DNA from: Cocos nucifera
Taxonomy: Eukaryota > Streptophyta > Magnoliopsida > Arecales > Arecaceae
Direction of reading: 5' to 3'
Assembly (NCBI GenBank): GCA_006176705.1
Contig: QRFJ01003064.1
Coordinates: 124,001-188,000 of the forward strand
Length of the DNA: 64,000 bases
Under the pieces are notes generated by a model. The model had not been told where the DNA came from, ran no database searches, and worked only from the letters and a program-made list of their open reading frames with translations. This document shows, piece after piece, positions 32,210 through 44,615 of this stretch. Positions within the stretch are counted from its first letter, which is position 1; every line of letters begins with the position of its first letter. Both the position numbers and the translations under genes were made by a program.

Positions 32210-33917
32210 TGGGAGTGGCTTTACATAAACCCCAACGTACTATTAAGAGATCGATCAGATATGGCATTGATGAGGTTATCTCCTATGCACTCATCACTGC
32301 TAATGGAGATCCAGATAATTATGCAGAGGCCATGGAGAGTGAGGATCATGATTCATGAATGTAGGCCATGATGGAGGAGATGGAATCACTTCAGAAGAAT
32401 CAGACATGACAGCTGGTGGATCTTTCAGAGGGTGCTCGACCTATTGGCTCAAAGTGGGTGTTCACAAAGAAAGAAGCACCTTCAGAATAAGGTGGAGTCA
32501 GATTCAAAGCAAGGCTGGTCGCAAAGGGATACTCACAAAGGGAAGGGATTGACTACACAAAATGGTGCATCATACATCTATTCGAGTTTTGTTGTCACTA
32601 GTGGCATAGCATAACATGGAATTGGAATAGATGGACGTGAAGATGGCCTTCCTTCATGGGACTTTGGATGAAAGAATCTACATGAAGCAGCCAGATGGTT
32701 TCATGGAGATGGGACCGAAAGAAAATGTGTGTTTACCTAGGAAGTCCTTGTATGGCTTGAAACAGTTCCCTCGTCAGTGGTATTAAAGGTTTGATAGCTT
32801 TATCTTAAGCCTGAGTTTTAGCAGATATGAACATGATTGTTGTATCTACGTCAAGGATGTAGATGAGGAGGATGCCCTATATCTGTTATTGTATATAGAT
32901 GATATGCTCATAGCCAGTAGAAGTGTGGATGGTGTGAAAAGGTTGAAAAGGACATTATCATCTGAATTTGAGATGAAAGATTTGGATCCAGCTGAAAAAA
33001 TCCTTCGAATGGAGATTTGCAGAGATAGATGCAAAGGATTGCTCCATTTATCATAAGAAAAGTACGTCTAGAAGGTTCTGAAGAGGTTTGGAATGGAGAA
33101 GGCCAAACCTACAGAGATGCCATTGCCGAGCCATATGTCTCTCTCCAAGTTACAGTGCCCCCAGTTAGAAGAGGAGAGAGAGTACATGGAATGAGTCCCT
33201 TATGCAAATACTGTAGGTTGTGTGATATACACTATGGTATGCTGTAGATCAGATATAGCACATGCTGTGAGCATGGTTAGTAGATACATGGCTAATCCTG
33301 GGAAGGAACACTCGAAAGTATTGAAATAAATATTGAGATATCTACATGGAACAAGGGATTATGGTTTGGTATTAGGTGGGTTGTCAGGAGGATTTGGAGA
33401 ATAATCTGTGAAGATGTGTGAAGGTTCAGGTCCTTTGGAAGGATTTGTTGATGCAAATTATACTGATAATCTTGATACAAGAAGGTCTACTACTGGATAC
33501 CTCTTCTGCGTATATGGTGGATCGGTGTCTTGGAGATCAACCCTTCAGTCTATCACAGCCTTGTCTACCACAGAGGTCAGGTACATTGGGATAACGGAGG
33601 CTGCAAAGGAATTCCTTTGGCTTAGAAGGCTGATTGATGAGTTGAGGGTGGAGTAGAGTAATGTTATACTATTCATTGATAGTCAGAGTGCTTTGTTGTT
33701 GGCACAGAACCCAGTCTATCATGCGCGCACAAAGCATACAGACGTGAGGTACCACAGGATCAAAGAGCTGATGGAGGAGGATGAAGTGGAACTGATGAAG
33801 GTTCATATTAAGGAGAATCAGTCTGATGCACTCATGAAGGTACTCCCCAAAGACAGCTTTCAGAGATGTGTGGCACGGATGGGACTGTTGAGAAGAGATG
33901 AGTTCACAAGGACTTGA
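32210..33917 (+). pseudogene. Copia A1 reverse transcriptase and RNase H
   Basis: Reverse transcriptase is recognisable from MMEEMESLQKNQT and LVDLSEGARPIGSKWVFTKK through VRFKARLVAKGYSQREGIDY and MDVKMAFLHGTLDERIYMKQ to the catalytic YIDD at 32892-32903. A deletion near 32561 of about a dozen bases relative to A2 shifts the frame. RNase H reads DANYTDNLDTRRSTTGYLF, SITALSTTEV, and ends with HARTKHTDVRYHRIKEL and MRLLRRDEF-like residues. The stop at 33915 is TGA where A2 has TGG. Stops at 32488 and 32628 are shared with A2. Confidence 0.87.
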
Positions 33918-33924
33918 AAGCACT

Positions 33925-33935
33925 AAGGTGGAGAA
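33925..33935 (+). other. Polypurine tract of copia A1
   Basis: AAGGTGGAGAA directly before the 3' LTR; the same word precedes the LTR in A2. Confidence 0.85.
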
Positions 33936-34544
33936 TGTGAGCTCAGAAGTAGCACTCCTAAGTTTTGAAAACATGAGAAGATAGGTCATAGAAAGATAGG
34001 AGCAAGCTAAAAGAAGAATTAGTCTTAATTGTAAAGTTTAGAAATTGGGTCGGCTCACTCTGAGACTGAGCCGGCTCAGTCCTGGACTGGGTCGGCTAGG
34101 TCTCAGAGAAAAATTCAGACTGAGAGCAGTGCTTTCAGGCTATTGGCATGATACACAACTGGGTCGACTCAGTCTGAGAATGAGCCGACCAGACTGAGCC
34201 GACCCAGTCTCAGGTTAGTCGGTTCAGTCTGAAATTGGGCTAGCTCAACTTTTGTGGGTTATTATTTTGTGTATGTGCGTTGTTTGGATTTGGAAAGTTT
34301 TTCTATGAGCTTGGGCTTGACCTTTTGTAAAGTATATATACTGAAAATAGGTCAAGATTTTAAGAGTACTGAAATATTCTGAATAAAAGCTCTTTTCTTC
34401 TGAAAATCTCTTCTTCTCTTCTTCTTTATTTCTTGATTTATTTGATCGTGCTTCCACAGAGATCTCTAAGAAGTACTTTCTTATTGCTTGGCTAATCACT
34501 GGTGGCCACATCGATCCATGTGAAAAAAGTGCATATTCCCAACA
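33936..34544 (+). repeat. 3' LTR of copia A1
   Basis: 609 bp, paired with 29005-29598, ending TTCCCAACA. It contains the perfect 18-bp palindrome GACTGAGCCGGCTCAGTC at 34064-34081. Confidence 0.9.
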
Positions 34545-34890
34545 TAGTGTAGGAGTTTCATGTGGACAACCTATAGAGACTGGATATCCTGTGTGACTTT
34601 AAGCAACAATCACATCCATAAAAATCAATACCAGAGTTCTTGATCCACGCTAAGGTATAGAGATCTGGACTCTATTATATGCTAGATATGATATAGCCCA
34701 GTATTGATATGATCAATACCTATATGTCTTTTATTTTTGAGATTGATACACACTTTATATCATGTCATAATCCTAGTTATAGGTGTTTGATGATCTAATC
34801 ATATGCATAAATAGATTAATAAGATCAATCTAAGTCTTTCGCTTGATAATTTTTCGAAAAAATTTTGAAAGACATGCATGAAATCCTACA
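34545..34890 (+). repeat. 5' LTR of copia B, last part
   Basis: Resumes after copia A1 and ends AAATCCTACA at 34890, followed by the primer site. The assignment rests on position, on the TSD-like AGTG on both sides of A1 and on the LTR-like end. Confidence 0.7.
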
Positions 34891-34902
34891 ATATTTTTCA
34901 TC

Positions 34903-34916
34903 ATTAGAATCAGAGC
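34903..34916 (+). other. Primer-binding site of copia B
   Basis: TTAGAATCAGAGCC corresponds to the usual copia primer site TGGTATCAGAGCC (initiator methionine tRNA) with a few changes. It lies a dozen bases after the LTR end. Confidence 0.6.
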
Positions 34917-34917
34917 C

Positions 34918-36630
34918 TAGATCAATTGACATGGTATATATGCATGTCTAGATGTGATTATTTAGATTAGATCTAAATAGTATCCTTAGATTTAAATCTA
35001 AAATCAATAAATTTTTAGATCACACGGACTGGTTATAAGGTTGTTCTGCTATAAGATTTATCTCTTACGGTGAAAAGATTGTCTTAGTATATGTTGATTT
35101 AAAAATATAGTCAAAATTACAAATATATTAGATATGATCTAAATGGATTTATGATTTACTAGATTTGAAATTATTTCAATCTAAAAATAATAATTATGAA
35201 TATGTTTAGATTAGATCTAAAATTGGATTCATGGTTTTATTTGTGTCTTATATATAGTTATTGATTCAAACATGTAACTAGTTGCTATTTTTAAAATGAG
35301 CCAATCCATTTCTAAAATTAGTTGATCTCTTTAGTGGATAGAATCTAATTATAAAAATATTTTATAAAAATTTAAAAATTATTTTCAAATGCCAAACCCC
35401 AACCCATTAGCCAAATAATTAATTGAGAATTAAAGATTATAAATTAGGATCTAGAATTGTAAATTAATGATCCTAAGACAAAATCTTAATACATGGGTTA
35501 ATGGGCTAGCATGAATTAGGTCCATTAATTAGATTAGACCTATGGTTAGTTAAAGAATAGACTTAATTAGAGTAATTAATCAAATCTAATCAAGTGTTAT
35601 TTTAGATTAGGTCAAGGACACTCTAGATTAATTCAATAGTTGTAGTTGGTTAAGTCCATATCTTTAATAAGAACCAAATGAACTTGATTTTTGGCTAAGT
35701 TGTCTAGCTTGGATTGTTAAGTAAATTCAATTGAAGCTAATTAACCAGTTGATGTCTAAGTTTGGTAGTTTCGACCAGTGGTCTTTAATTGGGAGCTACT
35801 CCTATAAATGGTATCTATAGCATGTTAATGGCATATCCCTTTCACCGATCTCACTTACCTAGCCATCTTGGTGAAATTATATTTTGATTAGATCACTTGA
35901 TGATTGAAGCTAATCCATGTCAACTAGATAAATTAGTGTAACTGATTTAGGTGCCCCTAGACCTACTTATCTCTGATCTCCATTAATCTAACTTGGTGAA
36001 GTCAATGGAAGGATTATGATTAGCTGGTTATTTTTTCTCTTCTCTTAGAATGAGTTAATCAAATCCTCTAAAATTATTAGGTCCTTAAAAATAAAATAGT
36101 TATGGTGATAACTAGATCATAGTCTCCCATTAAGTTGAGAGATAATGGGTCAATTAGCTTAATAATTATTGGAGGCCCAAAGGCCTGGTACTTATTGGCT
36201 ATTGAAATTATCATTTATAATATAATTTCTTGGTCATATCTTTTTGAATGGTGGATAGGTTGGCTGATTAAAATTGGGCCTAATTATTTATTGGTTAGAT
36301 GCACCAAGTATGGTCATGTTAATGGTTGGACCTAACCAGACCATTTCAGCAGAGCTCAAAGCCTATTGATTAGGCTTCTAGATAAAATTAAATTATTAAA
36401 AGTTGTTTAGAAAAATAATTGGTTAAGAACCTATCCATAGATTGATCAGCCAAAGTTAGGCTTATGTGCAGTCTGTGTGGATTCTAGTATCCACTAAGAA
36501 ATTAAGATAATTTTTTGAATTAGCGGTAGAGGCTACGAATTTGTATAAAATAGTAGAAAAATCTTTAGACTAAAGTATAAGTCTTTAGGCTTAATAATTT
36601 ATATACTAATTAAATTTTTTATTTTTTTTT
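34918..36630 (+). other. Copia B leader without coding sequence
   Basis: About 1.7 kb of AT-rich sequence between the primer site and gag. It has no open frame of note apart from an unsupported 66-codon one at 36135. Long untranslated leaders occur in copia elements with large LTRs. Confidence 0.5.
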
Positions 36631-36639
36631 GTATAGTTA

Positions 36640-37105
36640 TGATCACTATCCTATTGCTCCGATTATTGTTGGACAATGACAAGTTAATGAGACCTAACTT
36701 CAATAGCTAGTATCAAAATTTAAAGATTGACCTAGAGCATGAGCAGATTCTATACATTCTGACAGATTTGGCACCTGAGAAGCTAGCTCCGAACATATGT
36801 GGGATGGTTTGAAACACTTATTAAAAGTGGCTCAATGATCGAACCATGATTTATTGCATCATGCTGGTGGCTATGAGTAATGACTTTAGTCATAGGTTCA
36901 AGAATGCTTAGCGAAAAAACATGCTTCAAATATTGAATGAGTCTTTTGGCATTTCCAACAACATTGAGAGGCACAAGACTAGTTGTGCTATCTTCCATGC
37001 TCGGATGAGGAATGGAATGTCAGTCACTGATTATGTATTGTATATGATCGAGATGATTGAGTGCCTGAGCAAGCTCGGCTTTTTCTTGCATGAGCAGCTT
37101 GGGAA
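36640..37105 (+). pseudogene. Copia B gag, N-terminal part
   Basis: Reads MRPNFNS.YQNLKI, EHEQILYILTD, APEKLAPN, KWLNDRT, then RHKTSCAIFHARMRNG and MIECLSKLGFFLHEQLG. This is the UBN2-type gag of a Ty1/copia element. A few stops sit where tryptophan or glutamine is expected. It is cut by copia C right after LGKY; the frame continues at 54980 with DAILNSL. Confidence 0.8.
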
Positions 37106-37110
37106 ATATG
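37106..37110. repeat. Target-site duplication ATATG of copia C, left copy
   Basis: The right copy at 54975-54979 reads ATAAG, one base changed. ATATG is the form that keeps the copia B gag frame open across the site. Confidence 0.75.
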
Positions 37111-38606
37111 TGTTGCTCAGAGATAGCAACCCAAGAAGGGGGGGTGTGAATTGGATTCTTATAAAATTTTAATCAAATTTACTTTCTAAACAAGTATGTA
37201 CTTTGATTTTAACTAAAGTGGTGTATTAAAATGTAAATAATATAAGCAGCAAAATTAAGATAATAAAATCAAACTATGAAAGTAAAGTAAGAATTATAAG
37301 CATGCAAAGTATATAAAGGGAAAGAAGAAAAGAGCACAACACAAACACATAAAGATTTATAGTGGTTCGGTGCAATCCGCATCTATGTCAACTCTTCAAG
37401 CTTTTCTTGAAATTTTCATTATAATCTACTCTTGATTATAGTGTGTTTATTTTCTAGGCTCATAAACAAATCTAGTTGGTTTTCATAAGAGCACTAACTA
37501 AAATCTAACACCATTAGTTTTTCAGGTTCACTAATAATCCAGTTGATTTTTTGGGCTCACCAATCAAAATCTATAATGTCCAATTTCAAACTTGGATGTG
37601 CCTAATCCCCAAGTTTCTTTCTTATAAAAAAACTTGAAAAGAAATAAAAAATACAAGTAAAGTTTCAACATAATATAAAAAACAAAATTTAAGTTCTTTT
37701 AAATCCTAAAGAGAAAGCCGATGATGTGCTCGATTGAAGCTTGGCTTTTCTTCAAATTATACTTGAGAGGATGTAGAAGATGTTGGAGAAGATTGCTTTA
37801 AAAGCTTACTGAAATCTGTGCACAACTTTTCTCTCTTTTTTTTTTCTTTGGATATTCAATGTTTCTCACTGAAAATAAAAGAATCTCTCTTTAAATCCCT
37901 TAATTCTTTTTTTAATTGATTCTCCACCTTTTAAATACCTTTAGAGATGGTTGGAGGAGAGTTCTAGCTATTAGAAGCACTGAAATAGCCATTAGGAGTG
38001 AAAACTAGCCATTGCAAAATAATTCGTTGAAGGCTATCCGCACAAAATTAGACCTCTCGGTTTTACATGACACCTCTCTTCAAATTTCAAGACATCTTGG
38101 TTCTAAATCGAGACGTCTCATCGAAATTGTGAGATCTCTTTAGAATCCTATGAGACCTCTCACTCTCAGAGCATAGAAACTAAGTTTCTATCTACTGAGA
38201 CCGAGACGTGTTGAGTTCAACTTAAGACCTCTCGAAATCGTGCTGGAACTGTGTTTGGATATGCCAGTCCACTCGAGAGTTCTCAAAAAAATTTTGAGAC
38301 ATCTCAAAAATTGCTCCAAGGCTATTTTGATGGATTTTGTGCACTAATCAAGAGAATTTGATTTTTATTTGATTTCTACTTTATGTTTTTCTTGTTTTGG
38401 TCAAAGAGCTCTTTTTCTTCTAATCCTTGGAAGCTTAAGAAAAATCTTTTCTTTAAGAATCCTGACTTGATGAATTTTTGTAGATCTTTTCTTGAAATAA
38501 TTATTCAATTTAAATATCTAAAAAGACCTACATCCACTCATGAAATACATGGTTAAATACTCAAACACTCAAAGTTTAGCAATCATCAAAATTAATCATG
38601 GGGTCA
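37111..38606 (-). repeat. 3' LTR of copia C
   Basis: 1496 bp, paired with 49929-54974 after removing copia D. It contains repeated GAGACCTCTC words in both orientations around 38060-38300. No gene lies here. Confidence 0.88.
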
Positions 38607-38625
38607 ATAATCTTCTTCTTTTTTA
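38607..38625 (-). other. Polypurine tract of copia C
   Basis: On the minus strand AAAAAAGAAGAAGA lies a few bases before the 3' LTR. Confidence 0.7.
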
Positions 38626-39239
38626 TGATGGCAAAAACTGAGTATATGCATAAAAAACTGAGTATATGCATAAAAATAAAATTTAATATATTTCAATAAA
38701 TTGACTAGTATAAATCATGAAGTAATGGTATACATAATTATAAATACACACTTCATGAAAGCTGATACCAAAATTTTTTTAACTTAAATTTGAATGTTTC
38801 AAGCAATATCATGAAATGTATAGACTTAAGCACATTTAAATAGCATATGCTCACATAGCATATACTCAACAAATCTTCTTCCCCTTTTTGACAACATCAA
38901 AAAGCTCATGGGAAGAAATAAGAAACCATCAAAATCAACATCAAATCATTAAATTGAGAGATGTATTAAGTTCATAAAATCAATTTAAATGAATAATCTT
39001 CCTTTCAAAAATTTGTCCTTTAACCCAAACTAAGTTTCAAATATTCATTTTAATTTCAAAAGGCTCTCCTTCTTTTTGAATTAATACGATCTTTAATCAG
39101 ATTTTTAGATATGCACTTTTAAACTTTAAGGAGAATAGAGCTTTTCAAAAGATTTGAACATAAAAATAAGCATAGCATTTAATTCAATATTCAATCTTTT
39201 CTTTTCTTAAGAAATTTTAGTCAATTGAGTTCGAGAAAG
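38626..39239 (-). other. Copia C interior between purine tract and gypsy E
   Basis: Non-coding AT-rich DNA. It continues beyond gypsy E at 46210. No gene is visible. Confidence 0.6.
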
Positions 39240-39244
39240 GTATG
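39240..39244. repeat. Target-site duplication GTATG of gypsy E, left copy
   Basis: Identical to 46205-46209. Confidence 0.85.
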
Positions 39245-40833
39245 TAATAAGCATCATAAATTTATCAATAAAAATATTAATTTATTAATTAATTTATATT
39301 AATTTTTAAGAATTAATGATCAACTTATATATAATTTTTGAGAAATTCATATTTGTATTAATTAAAAAATTCATTAAAAAATAATAAAAATTAAAAAATA
39401 AAATTTTATAATCAATAGAAAGAGCTCATTTTTTTGATCGTAACAAAATAAATTTAAAATAAAACAGAGCTAAAACAGAAAAGATATGAATTTCTAAATA
39501 AATAAAATAAATAAAAATTAAATAAAAAAAGAAAATGGCTTAGCCGACTCTGCAAGTCAAGCCACCAAGCCAAGCCAAGCCATCAAAGCTGACTCAGCCA
39601 TTGAAGCCATTAGCCAGTCCATGATCCAGACGTAGACCGCCAGCTCAGCAACAATCGACGAATCAGAGATTGCCACGTGGCAGACCTAGACCCTTAAAGG
39701 GTCTATAGAAATTTATCACGACTCATAGGATATTTTGGTCTTTTCACTCAGCGACAAGAGTGCTGATTGGCTATGGTGTGCAGTGTGGCCGGTCCACGCA
39801 GTCTATGGGAATAGTAATTGCACGATCGGATGGCTGTGGTAGCTTGCGATCAAGATCGGACGGCTGTGGTTATTTTTAGATTTGATTTAGCTTCAGACTT
39901 CACACGGATCGCCATCCAATGATAGCACTCGATCCAAGGGATGATCCGATGGTCCAAAACACTCCTGATGATGATCAGAACTCTCGATGCATGATTTACG
40001 GCCAGATTTCCTCCATCAACGCATGATCAAATGGTCAAAATTTAATCCGACCTGATCTGGGTTGATATGCATCCGATTTTGATGATTTTTGGACCATTGG
40101 ATTTCTATTAAATGGCTAGATTTCACCAGAATTACTAGAGTCATATCAGAGCAATTTTGATTCAAATTTTATTTGGATTTCTTTATATTTTGATGATTAC
40201 AAAGGCTATTAATCCCACATTGCCTTTAGAAATAAATATCCAACCCTCCTAGCTCTATAAAAAGGATCCCAAGCCTCCAAAAATAAACATCTCTGATCAA
40301 GGTGGAGCTTTGGTATAAGGTGAAGCTAGGCTATGGGTTAATGGCTGCTTCAAAGCAATGGATGTCGAGAAGAAGAGCTAGGCTTCTACACTATCTTTCC
40401 ACCGATGCTGATCCAAAATCAGAGATCACTCTATTTTGTTTTATTTTTATTTTATGTATTTAAATTATGAACTTTTTAATGCAATATTTATGCTCTTTAA
40501 TTTCATACTTTTTATTTTTATTTAATTTTTATACTTTAAATTATTACTTTTTATTGCAAGTAGATGCTAAGATCTAACTAGTAGATCTTAGTACCAAGTT
40601 TAAATTCCCGCACCTTTTAATTTTTATTTTTTTTATTTTCCAACTTCACTTCTAATCCCAAAACTTATCTCTTTTCTTTTTCTTTTGTAAAATCAAAGAT
40701 TTCAAATCTAAAAATACTACCTTCCCTGTGGATTCGACCTGACTCGCTACTCTCTATATATTTTTAATTATTTTAAGAAGTCGGATTAAACTGATAAATA
40801 CGGTGTCTTAACGACAACATCACATTCCTATCA
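39245..40833 (+). repeat. 5' LTR of gypsy E
   Basis: Begins TAATAAGCATCAT (TGATAAGC in the other copy, so the first G was lost by mutation) and ends ATTCCTATCA. A TATA-like CTCTATAAAAAGG lies near 40255, where the transcript would start. Confidence 0.9.
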
Positions 40834-40839
40834 AGTTTT

Positions 40840-40857
40840 TGGCACCATTATCGGGGA
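40840..40857 (+). other. Primer-binding site of gypsy E
   Basis: TGGCACCATTATCGGGGA, which differs from the aspartate-tRNA primer site of Athila-like elements only by G-to-A changes. It lies six bases after the LTR. Confidence 0.8.
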
Positions 40858-42060
40858 GGGCACGGATATTAAATTTTTAATCTCTTTAATTTTTCTATAA
40901 ATAAATTGTAAATAAAATTTTTATCTTCTTATAAATATTGCTTGCTAATTATTTTTTTTTATTATTTTATAGAAAAAGAGATTAAAGAACAAAAAGAACT
41001 AGGAGTTTTGCTTGGTGAGATCAATCCTAACCCTAGTCCTTTTTATTTATTTATTTATTAAATTTTTTTAAAAAATATATCCACTTAAATCTAATTAAAA
41101 ATCTCATGATAAGATTAGAAATCCTAACTATTTAGAGCATGCATCATATTAGTTTTATTTTTATTTTTATTTTTATTTTTTTTGTTGATTACTGGAGGTA
41201 AGGTAAGCCTTTTAGAATTCAATTAGTTGCATGCATCTAGTTTAAGTTGCATAGAACCCTTTGATTGAAATTTTTTTTTTCGTGCATATTCATATTGAAC
41301 CAAATTAAGGGCACACCCAATTAAACAAGATAAGGTGGGGATTTGATCACCCTTTCTTAGCCCACAAACAACCAATCAGCATCCTGCATTGACCTAAGCC
41401 TTTAATTTTGAAATTAATTAGATATCAACCCTAGGAACTCAAGCTCAATAGGATAAGGAACCCTAAGAGTTGAACCAGATTAGGATTAGTCAATTTAACT
41501 GGTGTCTAGGAAAGTGGTTCAGAGATGATTGAGTCCGAAGGAAGGTAGTTTCTAATTGGTTCCATTCACTTACCTGATCAATCATAATTAGTGTCTAAGG
41601 TAAGCAACGGGGGGACTCCCACCGACCTTACACTTACCTGGCTAGTTGATTGGCTGATCCTACACTTGGAGGACTTAAAGGTGATCTTGGCAGTTAGGAG
41701 CTATCTAGATCTAGGATAACCCTTAGTCAGGATTGATTGACCAACTTGATTGCTAACCAACATCAAATCTAATTAAACTTAATTCTTCTCTCTCTTCTTA
41801 GTTCTAGGACTCCTTAGGATCTCTTCTTTAGAACTCTTCTTTCTTTCTTTTTCTTTCTCCTCTAAAAAATAAAATAAAATAAAAATTAAATTTAATTAAC
41901 TAAAAAAATATTAAAAATAATAATTAAATTAAATTAAATTAATAAATAAAATAATTAATTTTTAATATCATAAAATAATAAAAAAATTCTAAAATTTTTA
42001 TTTGAATAATATGTTAGGGTTGCACTAATACATATATGGTAGGAAATTACTTTACCTGAT
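40858..42060 (+). other. Gypsy E leader, non-coding
   Basis: About 1.2 kb without an open frame, containing (TTTA)n and (TTTTA)n runs near 41050 and 41160. The segment TAAGCAACGGGGGGACTCCC lies near 41600. Long leaders are usual in this lineage. Confidence 0.6.
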
Positions 42061-42074
42061 CTAGTTGAACCCAA

Positions 42075-43400
42075 CCATAATAATCAAATGGCTAATTTGA
42101 ATCTAATAGTCCAAAAATTAGATAAAGTTGATCTTCTTGCTCAGAAATTAGATCAACTCCTAATCCTAGGTCAACAATCTTCTGTATAATTTATATCATC
42201 TTCTAAATATCAGGAGACTTATTCAATCTGTGCTAGCCCAACCCATCATGTGAGTGAATATCCTATGACTGCATAGTTTCCATATTTTATCTAAGAATAA
42301 GTTCAAGCTACTCAAGAATACTCCAAATTAATTAATGACCTATTTTCAAATTCATATAATCCAGATTGGAGCAACCACCATAATTTTTCTTGGACATTCC
42401 AACAGACTCAGGCTCAAATCCAAATTTTACCTATCCAAAACTATCAAAATAGGCCCCAATACCAAAACTATACCTATAATAATGGCCAACCTAGTCAGTT
42501 TATCTAGCCACCACATCATAATCAGCCCTCATACCCATCTTCTCAACAGACCAATCTAGCCGATGATAGATTTAACCAACTTCAATAATTGATTCTGACT
42601 CAACAGCAATCTATCGCCAGGCTAGAAGCTCAAATTGGATAATTAGCTGAATCTAACATGAGGAGAGAACTAGATCAACTATCGAACCTACCAATTTTAA
42701 ACAACCCATCTAATGTCCACCAACCATCTGGACCAAGTTATCAATTTAATGTCTCATCTAAGAATCCCCAATTTGAGAATACCAAAGTAATTTCTGAATT
42801 TAAAAGCTATAAGATTCTTATGGATCCATACCAAGATCAGGTGAGAGAGGCTAGTACTGATGCTAGCTAAAATGAAAATTTAGAGAAACTGGTTAGTACT
42901 GAGACTAACCATATAGAAGAATCCAAGCCAAAAATTAGTACTGATGCTAGTTCCAGTTTAAATGAGATAGAAAAAAAAGAAAAGAGAATAGATGATTTAC
43001 CCGAGACTTATAAACTTAATGTCCTATTCCCTTCAACCGTAGAAGCTGGTTCTTCTTACAAAAATTAAGAGGCATGTAATGAAATGTCAATGGAGTTGTT
43101 TAAGCAAGACCATAATAATTTACCTCCAGAATTAAAACCATCTTTAGTCACCACTCCAGCACCCATTGAATCAAACTTAACTCCTAATACAAAAACTCCA
43201 TTCATGAGTATTTTAGAAGAACAAATAGGAGAAATTCTTAATAAACATGGGTCTGAGAATGGAATCATAAATTATATCCCTAAAATTAATAATGAATATA
43301 TCAATAATGGAATTATAAATCAACTTTCTGAGATTGGCAATCCAAAATTATTGAAATTTATCAATCCAATATTCGACACAGGATAGTAAGCTGCATTATG
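42075..43400 (+). pseudogene. Gypsy E gag relic
   Basis: Reads LIVQKLDKVDLLAQKLDQLL, then SICASPTHHVSEYPM, a zinc knuckle that has lost cysteines, then SNSYNPDWSNHHNFSWTFQQ. Gln-rich sequence, QQQSIARLEAQIG and an open stretch MRRELDQLSNL (42658-42870) follow. The order matches the C-terminal half of Athila-type gag. The following open frame 43084-43386 is Asn- and Ile-rich and unlike pol. Stops are few and mostly CAA or CAG turned to TAA or TAG. Confidence 0.75.
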
Positions 43401-44602
43401 TCTAGCTGAAGACGGTAAACTTAGCGCTTATTAGGAGGCAACCCAATATTTAGTTTTTATCTAATTTATCTTTTTAGTTTATTTTTTTTAGGATAATTTG
43501 AATAAGTTGGAGGGAGAGCCAAATTTTCAAAGGCATGTGCTGGACCAAAAATATACTGAGTTAGGTGTATTCTTCCATATTCTTTTTTACACCCTTTATT
43601 TTTTCTTCTCCATTGAGGACAATATCGATTAAGTTGGGAGGGAGAATAATAAAAATTTTAAAATTTTAAGTCCTCAAAAAAGTTAGTATTTAGTATTTAG
43701 ATACCTAATTATGCTTAAGAATCGAATTAAACTAAGCATTTTTTTAAAAAATATTGATGCACAGATTAGAGAATCTGTGAGATATTGAGGAATCAAGTAT
43801 TAAAAAAATTCAATAAAGAGTTAAGTCTAGAACATAAAAAGTTTTTTCTTGGAGTATTTCTAATTATTTCTACTAGCATCAAAGAAAAGTTTACTTTTTA
43901 TAGGCTTATGTTGGGTAACTATATGTTTCTTCATATAAAAAATTTATTTTAATAAAATAGTTTCCAAGTACTTCTCACTGAGTAACCGGGCCTCTTTGCC
44001 TAAGCAAGCATTGAGTTTTGCATCAAAAGATGGGAAGGGCAAAGAAGTTCGTTGTAAAGCTAGTCTTAACTCGTAGCCTATTTGATTCGAGCTAGTAAGC
44101 CCGAGGGGTATTCTATACCTAGTGCCCTAAAGCCTACTGGTTTGGGAGTCATTGGCCCAAGACTCGCTACATGGATCAAATAGAAAGCTTAAGGGGTTAA
44201 GACATTCAATAGTGATACAACATTAAAAAAAAAAAATATTGGTTTCCCACCAAGTAATCGGGTCCCGTTGCCTAAGTAAGCAATGATATTTACGTCAAAA
44301 AGTGGACAATATAAAAATAAAAAATTAATAAATGAAGGACGGAGTAGCAATACACTTGCCTATATGAAAGTTTAGATAAATCAGAGATAAAGGTGGGATA
44401 ATTTAGAAAAAGTTCTAAAAAATTTAATATTCTTTACTTAATTTTTCTATTGATAAGTATTAATACCCTAATGATATGTCTCATTTAAGCTCTACTGAAT
44501 ATCAATGGCCATTTTAAAAACTGCTTAGGTAAAATTCGAAACTCTAAAGTTAAAAGGTATTTAAAACTAAATTCTTTCTTTACTCGAGGATGAGCAAAGC
44601 TT
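43401..44602 (+). other. Gypsy E 3' non-coding region
   Basis: Contains GCGCTTATTAGGAGGCAACC at about 43424-43443, a word found near the end of gag-pol in many plant gypsy elements. A degenerate direct repeat of about 60 bp (CCGGGCCTCTTTGCCTAAGCAAGC and TCGGGTCCCGTTGCCTAAGTAAGC types) lies near 43990 and 44265. No pol is seen. Confidence 0.6.
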
Positions 44603-44615
44603 AAGTTGGAGGGTG
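44603..44615 (+). other. Polypurine tract of gypsy E
   Basis: AAGTTGGAGGGTG directly before the 3' LTR. Confidence 0.8.

Larger units (their letters stand above)
29005..34544 (+). mobile_element. Copia A1: full-length Ty1/copia element, Tork/Tnt1-like
   Basis: LTRs of 594 bp (29005-29598) and 609 bp (33936-34544) both begin TGTGAGCTCAGAAG and end CCAACA. The primer site TGGTATCAGAGC follows the first, and the purine tract AAGGTGGAGAA precedes the second. CAGTG before and TAGTG after fit a 5-bp duplication with one change. Between them lie gag, protease, integrase, reverse transcriptase and RNase H in copia order, close in sequence to the Tork/Tnt1 lineage. It sits inside the 5' LTR of copia B. 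A second member of the same family is at 56423-62028. Confidence 0.93.
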